Shown here: positions 26,092-33,696 of the stretch, piece by piece
Layout of the letters: the number at the start of each line of letters is the position of its first letter
Numbering within the stretch: position 1 is the stretch's first letter
NCBI GenBank assembly: GCA_030065755.1
Contig: JASJDA010000007.1
Location: forward strand, 1-54,767
Source of the DNA: Prochloraceae cyanobacterium
GTDB taxonomy: Bacteria; Cyanobacteriota; Cyanobacteriia; Cyanobacteriales; JASJDA01
Reading direction: 5' to 3'
Length of the DNA: 54,767 nt
The notes under the pieces: model-generated
Database searches by the model: none
The model's input: the letters and a program-made list of their open reading frames with translations, nothing else
Told to the model about the DNA's origin: nothing
Position numbers and translations under genes: made by a program

Positions 26092-27621
26092 TCAAGAATC
26101 TTTACTAATAGGTTTAATAGGTTCGCGACCGTAAAGATAGATTAGATATTTGAGATGACCGCTTACGTCCTGATTAAAAGCTTCCGAGCGACAGCGCCAA
26201 CTCCAATTACCTTCAGCCGTACCTGGTTGATTCATTTTCGCATTGCCACCTAAACCGAGGACATCTTGAAAAGGAAATACGGCTAAATTAGCTACAGAAC
26301 CCAAAGCTAGGCGAATCAGACTCCAATGAATTCCATCAGGACATACACAACCTAAATAATCCGTTACCCTGGCTTGTTCTTCGGGCGATCGCTCGTAAAA
26401 CCAACCCACCGTTGTATTGTTGTCGTGAGTACCTGTATAAACTACGCAGTTACGATTGACGTAATTGTAGGGTAAAAAAGGATTAGCGCGATCGCTATCA
26501 AAGGCAAACTGCAGGATTTTCATCCCTGGGAATTTAAATTTGTCTCGCAAAGCTTCTACTTCTGGGGTTATTACCCCCAAATCTTCCGCTACGATCGGCA
26601 GGTCGTCCCCTAACTTTTCTTTGAGAATTGTAAAGAAAGCTTCTCCTGGGGCTTCGATCCATTCCCCATTCATTGCTGTTTCTTCTCCTTCGGGGACTCC
26701 CCAAAAAGATTCAAAGGCTCTAAAGTGGTCGATGCGCATTATATCTACATATTCGAGCATTCCTTCAATGCGCTTTATCCACCATTGAAATTTAGTTTTC
26801 TTGAGTTTTTTCCAATCGTAAACGGGATTGCCCCAAAGCTGACCTGTTTCGCTGAAATAGTCTGGGGGAACCCCCGCCATTAATGCGGGTTCTCCAGTTT
26901 TAGGATCGAGGCGAAATATATCTCGATGGGACCAAACATCTACGCTATCGTGAGCGACGTAGATGGGAATATCGCCGAATATTTTAATTCCCAGTTCGTT
27001 AGCATATTTTTTCAGTTTCGTCCACTGACGAAAAAATTCATACTGAAGAAATTTATGAAATAAAATCCGATCGCTGAGGCGATCGCTCCACTGTTCGATC
27101 GCTTTAGATTTTCGTGTAGCGATCTCTTCATCCCATTTATGCCAGCTTGCACCGTTCTGGTCTTCTTTTATTGCCATAAATAAGGCATAGTCGTCTAACC
27201 AATAGGTGTGGCGATCGCAAAATTCTTTAAATTCTTTTTGTTTTTTCTTTGTTGCTTGGGCTTTAAAATTCTCGAAAGCTACTTTGAGTAGAGGTATTTT
27301 AGTTTGAATTACTAAATCGTAGTCTACGCGATCGAGAGGAAAGTCTGGTAAGTTGTCTAAGTCGTGTTGTGCGAGTAACTCATCTTCAAGCAGTTTTTCT
27401 GGACTAATCAGCAAAGGATTACCTGCTAGAGCTGAATATGATAGATATGGCGAGTTACCGTAGCCTGTAGGCCCTAAAGGTAATATTTGCCAAACCTGCT
27501 GATAGCTTTCGGACAAAAAATCAATAAAGTGATAAGCTTCTTTACCTAAGTCTCCAATGCCAAACCTACTTGGTAAAGATGTTGGATGTAGTAATATACC
27601 ACTCGATCGATTGCGAAACAT
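26092..27621 (-). CDS. malQ: 4-alpha-glucanotransferase (disproportionating enzyme)
   Basis: A 509-residue GH77 enzyme. The N-terminus is typical (SGILLHPTSLPSRFGIGDLG). The nucleophile aspartate lies in IMRIDHFRAFESFW, the acid/base glutamate in PIVAEDLG and the third catalytic aspartate in YTGTHDNNT. The enzyme transfers alpha-1,4-glucan segments between glucans and takes part in glycogen and maltodextrin turnover in the cytoplasm. Length and motifs fit the bacterial/plant D-enzyme type without extra domains. A minus-strand terminator about 120 bases upstream separates it from the chemotaxis operon. Confidence 0.96.
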   Translation of the reverse strand: MFRNRSSGILLHPTSLPSRFGIGDLGKEAYHFIDFLSESYQQVWQILPLGPTGYGNSPYLSYSALAGNPLLISPEKLLEDELLAQHDLDNLPDFPLDRVDYDLVIQTKIPLLKVAFENFKAQATKKKQKEFKEFCDRHTYWLDDYALFMAIKEDQNGASWHKWDEEIATRKSKAIEQWSDRLSDRILFHKFLQYEFFRQWTKLKKYANELGIKIFGDIPIYVAHDSVDVWSHRDIFRLDPKTGEPALMAGVPPDYFSETGQLWGNPVYDWKKLKKTKFQWWIKRIEGMLEYVDIMRIDHFRAFESFWGVPEGEETAMNGEWIEAPGEAFFTILKEKLGDDLPIVAEDLGVITPEVEALRDKFKFPGMKILQFAFDSDRANPFLPYNYVNRNCVVYTGTHDNNTTVGWFYERSPEEQARVTDYLGCVCPDGIHWSLIRLALGSVANLAVFPFQDVLGLGGNAKMNQPGTAEGNWSWRCRSEAFNQDVSGHLKYLIYLYGREPIKPISKDS

Positions 27622-27740
27622 AGGCTTTGTTCCTTTGTCATTATTTGTCCGTAAGAGTTTAGGCAGCTGCCAACTCTCTTTTTAATAGCTTACAGTTAAT
27701 TGCCACGGGGAAGGGTAGAAGGGGAAAGGGGGAAAGGAAA

Positions 27741-27762
27741 TAAAAAATCCCAATCGGGATTT
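27741..27762 (-). terminator. Terminator of the chemotaxis operon
   Basis: Read on the minus strand, AAATCCC and GGGATTT form a perfect 7-bp stem with a 4-base loop, followed by TTTA. It lies about 210 bases after the CheA stop codon and before malQ, so it should end the long upstream operon. Confidence 0.6.
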
Positions 27763-27779
27763 GGCTGTCACCAGATTGT

Positions 27780-27861
27780 TACCTAAAACTGGTTAAATAG
27801 ACTATAGAAGCATAGAACCCAATCCTGAAAGGTCGCCTCGTGCAGGCGACACTTTTTTTTT
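27780..27861 (+). ncRNA. Candidate small RNA ending at an orphan intrinsic terminator
   Basis: GTCGCCT (27832-27838), loop CGTGC and AGGCGAC (27844-27850) form a perfect stem followed by nine T residues at 27853-27861. This is a textbook terminator on the plus strand, but no plus-strand gene lies upstream within several kilobases; both neighbours are on the minus strand. A TTGTTA and a GACTAT/TATAGA element at about 27776-27806 could serve as a promoter, giving a transcript of roughly 50-60 bases. The exact 5' end is a guess. Confidence 0.4.
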
Positions 27862-27944
27862 ATCTTCTTCCCGCCATAAGGCTTCAAGTCAATCTAAGAC
27901 TACCTACACTGCAACTGTAGAGTTGGGGGACTTTTTATCCCAGG

Positions 27945-27972
27945 GATAACTGATAACTGATAACTGATGACT
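27945..27972. repeat. Heptamer tandem repeat next to the CheA stop codon
   Basis: Four head-to-tail copies of GATAACT, the last one GATGACT, abut the stop codon of the CheA gene. Short heptamer repeats of this kind are common in cyanobacterial genomes. Confidence 0.8.
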
Positions 27973-27973
27973 G

Positions 27974-30900
27974 TTAAAGCTTCAATGAACCTAACAAAGA
28001 GTTTACTCTAGAGATCAACTCAGGTGTAGAAAAGCCTTTAGTAAGATAATCTGTGGCACCTAAGCGACTCGCCTCTTTACCCCACTCCTCTGAGAGTCGG
28101 GAAGAAATAACCAAAATGGGAATATTTATTCCTGTCTCTCGACAATGAGAGATAAGAGAGAAGCCGTCCATATTTGGCATCTCAATATCAGTAATTATCA
28201 AGTCCGGACGAGGATTTGTTTGCAGCCAATTCCACGCTTCCATTCCGTCATTAAAAGTACGAATGATATAGCCATAAGCAGCGAGACTTGCTTCGATCCT
28301 CCGGCGCACGAGGGCAGCGTCGTCTATAACTAGAATAGTTCGCTCGTGCGGATTTTTTTCTTGGTTAGGTTCTGACGATCGAACCTTAACCTCAGTTTTA
28401 CAGGGACTGTCCAACAAACGTTCTGCTAGGATGGTAGCCTCTAAAACTGGAATTAAAGAACCATCCGCTATTAAGCTAACACCCATTAACCCTTCTGGAG
28501 AAATCAGCGGTTCTGGTATTGGTTTGACGAGTAGATCTGATTGCTCTAACAATTCGTCAGCCATGAGCCAAACACCTTTTTGCGAGTCTTTAGGAGAGCG
28601 AATATACAGGCAAATAGCTGTTTCGTCTAACAGGCGACCTCTAGAGCTTGGGTAGAAATATTCTATTAAATCGTAACCTGGAACTGAATTCGTTTCAGCT
28701 TCAATTATCCAGGAGTATAAATAATTAGATTCTTTTATCTGAGTTGTCTTGAGTTTATCTAATATAGTAGCGGTGGCAATTTCTTCTGTGGGTATAGCCA
28801 AAGTGCGATCGGCAGTTTTGAGCAATAAGCACGGGACTAATAGGTGAGGAACTGGAAAGTTAAATCGAAAAGTAGTTCCTTTACCAACAGAAGTATTGAG
28901 GCTAATTTTCCCTCCTAAACAAGCAACGCGATTGGCAACCACGTCCATACCGACACCTCGCCCAGATATATCGCTTACTTGAGATTGGCTACTGAACCCT
29001 GGTTGACAAATTACCGCTAATAGTTGTTCAGAAGTTTGAGTTTTGGTTAGTGGCAATCCCATGGTTTTGGCTTTAGCTTCAATTGAGCTGGGGTCAATTC
29101 CCCCACCATCATCTTGCAGGTCTAGCGTGTAATAATTGCCTCGGCGTTTGAGAGAGAGATTAATAGTACCTCGTTCTGGCTTACCTTTAGCAATTCTTTC
29201 CTCAGCAGATTCCAAGCCGTGATCGTAAGCATTGCGAATTAAGTGGAGTAATGCTGGTTCCAAAGTTCTAGCTACTCCCACTTCCAGTTCAATTTTTTCT
29301 CCTTTAACGACTAATTGAGCTGGTTTACCGTAACGGTTAGTTAAATCTCGCAAGATTGCTTTAGCTCGAAAAGTTAAATTTCGGAAAGGAACCAGGCGAC
29401 TATCTTCAACAGTTTGTTGCAATCTGAGGACGTTGGTCTCTAGATTTTGTAAACTCTCAGTAGTTTGTTTTGCTGTTTTTTCTGCTTCTGCTCCCAATTC
29501 TGCCAAACGCAAATTCATCTCTAATAGACGATTTACGATCGTGTAACCCTGGCGATAGCGTTCTGGAGTTGGACCAGATTCATCTAGGGAATTGCTGTCA
29601 AAGTTGTTTAACAAAGCGTAATCATCTTGCAGTTGCCGCAACCGAGTGATTTGCTCTACTCCTTCTCTGGCTATGTCAACTAGTTGAGTTAAGTAACTCT
29701 GTATATTTTGATAAAAGCTTTGGGTAGTGCGAGTATTTAGTAGAGTTTCAATTAGATATTTAGCAGAGAGATCTAGTCGTTCTAGAGGAACTGGAATCTG
29801 TATATTTTCTATATAGGTGTTTTTATTTGGCTGTTTCGCCTCGATCGCAGATGAGGATTGCTCGACCTTTTTAGAAACAGAGGTCTTCTCTATCTCTTTT
29901 TTGGGTTGCTCTAGTTTAACTTCTGCAGGCGGATTGATTTGCTCTAATAGTTCTCCGGCTAAATTTATGTCATCTAATTCTAAAGAAGTAGAGGGACTGA
30001 TTTGGTCTAATAGTTCTCCAGCTATATTTATGTCATCTAATTCTAGAGAGATGGTGTTTTCTTGAGTTAACTCGGCAGCTTCATCGAAATCGAGGGAATT
30101 TATCGCATCTAATTCTAGAGAGATGGTGTTTTCTTGAGTTAACTTAGCAGCTTCATCGAAATCGAGAGAATTTATCGCATCTAACTCTAAAGAGATAGTA
30201 TTTGCTTGAGTTAACTCGGCAGCTTCATCAAAATCGAGGGAATTTATCGCATCTAATTCTAAAGAAATGGTATTGTCTTGAGTTAATTCGGCAGCTTTAT
30301 CAAAACTGTCATCTTCTATTGAATCGAATTCGTCTAGCAAATCAAAAGCTAGAGTCAGATTGCTTTGTTCTTTTTCTACTCGCTCAGTCGAAATAAGTCC
30401 GTCTTTTGTATCTCGATGGAGACTAGCAGATGAAAGTTCGACACTCGACCAGTCAAAATCTATAGATTTCCCACCTTGTTTGGCACAGTTTTTGAGAGCA
30501 TCAAATAAAACAAACCAGCCCGATCGCCAAAACTCATTTTCTTTGCGAGTAAATAAGATCTTGCTCTTAGCTAAGAGTTCGAGCCATCCAGAGGCGAACT
30601 CTAAATCTTGGCCAATTTGCTGCAATTGTCTCACGAGTTGTCGAGCTAGATCCACTGTGGAAGATTGCACGGTACCTGTTGCAGGCAATTTTTCTATTGC
30701 CATCTCCAGGTCTAGTATTACTAGATCGAAACCGTGTTCGACAAATTCATGCTGCAGCCTTTGCTGCTCATTTGCTTCTGGAAAGTAATTATTTTGAATT
30801 TGTTCGTGTAATACTCGGATTCTTTGAACTGTTGGAGCGGCTGTCGTGTTTTCCTCTTCTGGGAGAGAAATAGTACTCGCTAAAAGTTCTCCTGCTTCGA

Positions 30901-31246
30901 GTAACATCTGTTGTAGCTGGCAGTCTTCTAGGGGAGGTGCTGGATCTAGATAGCGTAAATCTGAAAGTAGATCTTCGAGTACAGTTGCTACCTGTAAAAT
31001 AGCTTCTGCACCAACTGTAACCGCTCCTCCTTTAATAGTATGGATAGAACGATAGATAGCTTGAATATCTGTCTTCCACGAAGGTGCTTTCAGCGCTTCT
31101 ACTATGTCTAAATAGGTTTGTAGATACTTCTGCGTATCTACCTCAAACATACTCCGCAGCTCTTGCTGCAGTTGGGCTTCAACCAGATCCGAGTTATTGG
31201 TTGGTTCCTCTGCTTCAGGATATGGAATAGCTTCGCTTGCAGACAT
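27974..31246 (-). CDS. CheA-type hybrid histidine kinase with receiver domain (Tax/Pil type)
   Basis: A 1090-residue kinase. An N-terminal Hpt domain carries phosphorylatable H69 (SIHTIKGG). A long acidic linker at about 305-445 contains near-identical 24-residue repeats (FDEAAELTQANTISLELDAI). The dimerisation region, ATPase domain (LIRNAYDHGLESAEER, SGRGVGMDVVANRV), CheW-like domain and C-terminal receiver (phospho-acceptor D1020 in IITDIEMP) follow. It takes signals from the two upstream chemoreceptors through CheW and passes phosphate to the operon's regulators, in cyanobacteria usually to steer type IV pili in phototaxis. It is the last gene of a tightly spaced minus-strand operon. Confidence 0.95.
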   Translation of the reverse strand: MSASEAIPYPEAEEPTNNSDLVEAQLQQELRSMFEVDTQKYLQTYLDIVEALKAPSWKTDIQAIYRSIHTIKGGAVTVGAEAILQVATVLEDLLSDLRYLDPAPPLEDCQLQQMLLEAGELLASTISLPEEENTTAAPTVQRIRVLHEQIQNNYFPEANEQQRLQHEFVEHGFDLVILDLEMAIEKLPATGTVQSSTVDLARQLVRQLQQIGQDLEFASGWLELLAKSKILFTRKENEFWRSGWFVLFDALKNCAKQGGKSIDFDWSSVELSSASLHRDTKDGLISTERVEKEQSNLTLAFDLLDEFDSIEDDSFDKAAELTQDNTISLELDAINSLDFDEAAELTQANTISLELDAINSLDFDEAAKLTQENTISLELDAINSLDFDEAAELTQENTISLELDDINIAGELLDQISPSTSLELDDINLAGELLEQINPPAEVKLEQPKKEIEKTSVSKKVEQSSSAIEAKQPNKNTYIENIQIPVPLERLDLSAKYLIETLLNTRTTQSFYQNIQSYLTQLVDIAREGVEQITRLRQLQDDYALLNNFDSNSLDESGPTPERYRQGYTIVNRLLEMNLRLAELGAEAEKTAKQTTESLQNLETNVLRLQQTVEDSRLVPFRNLTFRAKAILRDLTNRYGKPAQLVVKGEKIELEVGVARTLEPALLHLIRNAYDHGLESAEERIAKGKPERGTINLSLKRRGNYYTLDLQDDGGGIDPSSIEAKAKTMGLPLTKTQTSEQLLAVICQPGFSSQSQVSDISGRGVGMDVVANRVACLGGKISLNTSVGKGTTFRFNFPVPHLLVPCLLLKTADRTLAIPTEEIATATILDKLKTTQIKESNYLYSWIIEAETNSVPGYDLIEYFYPSSRGRLLDETAICLYIRSPKDSQKGVWLMADELLEQSDLLVKPIPEPLISPEGLMGVSLIADGSLIPVLEATILAERLLDSPCKTEVKVRSSEPNQEKNPHERTILVIDDAALVRRRIEASLAAYGYIIRTFNDGMEAWNWLQTNPRPDLIITDIEMPNMDGFSLISHCRETGINIPILVISSRLSEEWGKEASRLGATDYLTKGFSTPELISRVNSLLGSLKL
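30055..30320 (-). repeat. 72-bp tandem repeats inside the CheA gene
   Basis: About four near-identical 72-bp units encode a 24-residue acidic repeat (DEAAELTQ, then NTISLELDAINSLDF) in the linker between Hpt and dimerisation domains. Two shorter degenerate units (ISLELDDINIAGELLDQI and SLELDDINLAGELLEQI) follow. The period is a whole number of codons, so copy-number change keeps the frame. Confidence 0.85.
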
Positions 31247-31309
31247 TGCTTTCTCTATCTAATCAAATAACTTAGGGGACATTTTTTGCTCTCAGCAAAC
31301 TAATATTTA

Positions 31310-33640
31310 TTATTTATTTTCTTTTGTAGCTTCGTCAGCGTATTCAGCTTCTGCAGATAAAACTTTGAAGAATTCTATCGATTCTAATAGATTGCTCGCC
31401 ATTTCTCCCATGGAACTCGATTGCGATCGAGTGATAGAGCTTTGATGCTCTGTTTTTTTTGCCACCGCAGCAATTGCGGATATAGATTGCAAAGTTGTTT
31501 GAGCCGCTTTAGCGATCGCGCTACTGGATGTAGTCACTTGTTGTGCTACCTGAGCCACTCGTTCGGTAACTGAATCTATCTGGTCGAAAGCCTGACGAGA
31601 GCTATCTACTCCTTGCGTGAAATCGTTTACTAGTCTAGTAATTTCTCGAACATCTCGATTGAGTCCAGAACCTACGGTTTGAATGCGATCCGATCTTTGT
31701 TTTAGTACTATCAAACTTTGATTAGTTTGGACTGCTAGGTCGCTGACTTGTTTAGCTAATACTTCAAATTCGCGAGTAACGCTGGCAAATTGTTCTGGAT
31801 CTTGTTGCCCAGAGGCGCGAGATGCCAGCATAGAGGCATTTAAAGCTAGTACGCGGGTTTGAGCTGCTAAACGTTTCTGGTCTTTGGTGAACTGAGCCGC
31901 TTGTTGGATAAAATCTATTAAGGTTTCAGTTCTTTTAACTATTTGTTCTGTTCCTTCTTGAAGGGTAGCCATACCAATATTCATGCTTGCTAGTTCTTTT
32001 TGACCCCCTGCAACTGCTTTTTGTGCTTTTTGTACTGCTTCATCTGCTGCCAATGCTTGCTCTGCGGCATCTTGAGATAAGTTGTTGACGTATGCCATCA
32101 GAGACTGTACTTCGCCTACTGACTCGGTTTGTTCTTGTGCTTGGCTGGCAGTTGCCACTGCTGCGTTTTCTAATTCTTGTGCTTTCTGACTGACTTCTTT
32201 AGCCGTAGAGAGTACTTCATATATCGCAGTAGCAAATTTTTCGATCGAGCGGTTTAAACTGTCAGCCACTACACCGGTAATTCTTTCGTTAACCTCAGCC
32301 TTTACGGTTAAATCTCCAGCTTCCAAAGTGGATACTGTATCTAGAATATAACTGACGTCTTCTTCTAAAATATCTGTTTCTTTGGCAATGCGCTCGTTTT
32401 TTTGCTGTAACTCTATGGCCTTTTCTTGCAAGTCTCCCAGAAGTTGCTGAATTTTGTCTGCCATTCTGTTTATATTGGCATTCAAAATTCCCACTTCGTT
32501 AGAGCTTTCAATAGGTAAGCGAATGTCTAAATCTCCTTGTCCGATTTTTTCTACTGCAACTGCTGCCTTTTGTATTGGTTCTATGGCTCGGTTAGCAAGT
32601 ACTGCAGCAATTATACCTACCACAATAGCTACAGATAAACTACCTCCAATCAAGGTGTAGGCAAGTCGAAACTGAATCATATAAGCATCTCTTACACCAG
32701 TGAGCAAAAAGCCGTCCCACTCGAGATTGGGAAATCCTCGATCGGGCTGTAAAGCTGCATAACCTGCTAAAACGTTTCGCTTTTCCAACGACTCGTAAGT
32801 CTCTACCACTCTATTTTGTCTAGTCGCTCGCAGTTCTGGGAAGATTTGCAAGTGTTTTTCTGCCTTGTCCCCTGGTCCAGCTTTGTCATTAGTAACAAAA
32901 ACTATGCCAGCTTTATCTACTAGGTGATAGGTGATGGATGTTTTAGAGCCAAATTCTCTAAGTACTTCTTCAAACTTGCTTGCAGGCATTCTCGCTCTTA
33001 CTATGCCAATAATTTTGCTAGTAATTGAGTCGCGAACTGGACTGGCAAAGTAAATAACTTGTTCGTTGGTTGTTATATCGGTCTTGGGCTGGGAAATATA
33101 AGGCTTTCCTGACTGCAGCACTTGTTGAAAGTAGCTTTGCTCCTTGTGATTTTGGGCGATCGTTCCCTGAGAAGATATCAGCTCATTCCCATCTAAATCT
33201 ATAAAAGCAATACTATCGTAATACTCGTATATTTGAATATATTCTGTCAATTCCCTAGCTTGCTGAGCTGCAGAAGTAACTTTTCTGACGTTTGGATCTT
33301 TAAAAATAGATAGGTTAGATAGAACTTGAATTTCTTTGTAACGTTCGAGGGTGAATGCCTCGACTTTTTCCATCATTAAACTGATGTCAAGTTTTTTTCT
33401 TTCTTTTATTTCGTTTTCGACTATTGTGTCTGCCGACCAGTAAGCAATTCCTCCAATTGCCATTACGGGTATGGTTCCGATTGCTACTGCAAAGAGGGTA
33501 GCTTTTATTCTCAGACCAAATCTGTCTCGTTTGCGAAGTTTTTCTGGTAAAGAACTAAAACCAGAATCTGTCCCAGTTGGGGGGGTAATTTTCTCGCGAT
33601 CGGATGATGGTTTTGGCTTTGGGGAAAATACTGTGGGCAT
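31310..33640 (-). CDS. Methyl-accepting chemotaxis protein (PilJ/TaxD-like)
   Basis: A 776-residue chemoreceptor. A short cytoplasmic start leads to a membrane helix at about 47-70, an extracytoplasmic Cache sensor (YDSIAFIDLDGNELISSQG, VIYFASPVRDS) to about 325, and a second membrane helix at about 330-352. A HAMP domain, a second HAMP-like helical unit (DTVSTLEAGDLTVKAEVNER) and the signalling domain follow. The hairpin tip region reads VLALNASMLASRASGQQDPEQF, typical of pilus-linked receptors. It should signal through the operon's CheW to CheA. It lies 64 bases before the CheA gene; the ligand is unknown. Confidence 0.93.
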   Translation of the reverse strand: MPTVFSPKPKPSSDREKITPPTGTDSGFSSLPEKLRKRDRFGLRIKATLFAVAIGTIPVMAIGGIAYWSADTIVENEIKERKKLDISLMMEKVEAFTLERYKEIQVLSNLSIFKDPNVRKVTSAAQQARELTEYIQIYEYYDSIAFIDLDGNELISSQGTIAQNHKEQSYFQQVLQSGKPYISQPKTDITTNEQVIYFASPVRDSITSKIIGIVRARMPASKFEEVLREFGSKTSITYHLVDKAGIVFVTNDKAGPGDKAEKHLQIFPELRATRQNRVVETYESLEKRNVLAGYAALQPDRGFPNLEWDGFLLTGVRDAYMIQFRLAYTLIGGSLSVAIVVGIIAAVLANRAIEPIQKAAVAVEKIGQGDLDIRLPIESSNEVGILNANINRMADKIQQLLGDLQEKAIELQQKNERIAKETDILEEDVSYILDTVSTLEAGDLTVKAEVNERITGVVADSLNRSIEKFATAIYEVLSTAKEVSQKAQELENAAVATASQAQEQTESVGEVQSLMAYVNNLSQDAAEQALAADEAVQKAQKAVAGGQKELASMNIGMATLQEGTEQIVKRTETLIDFIQQAAQFTKDQKRLAAQTRVLALNASMLASRASGQQDPEQFASVTREFEVLAKQVSDLAVQTNQSLIVLKQRSDRIQTVGSGLNRDVREITRLVNDFTQGVDSSRQAFDQIDSVTERVAQVAQQVTTSSSAIAKAAQTTLQSISAIAAVAKKTEHQSSITRSQSSSMGEMASNLLESIEFFKVLSAEAEYADEATKENK

Positions 33641-33696
33641 GGTATGAAGTTACTGATAATAATTAATTTCAAACTACTAAACATATTAAAAGAGCC

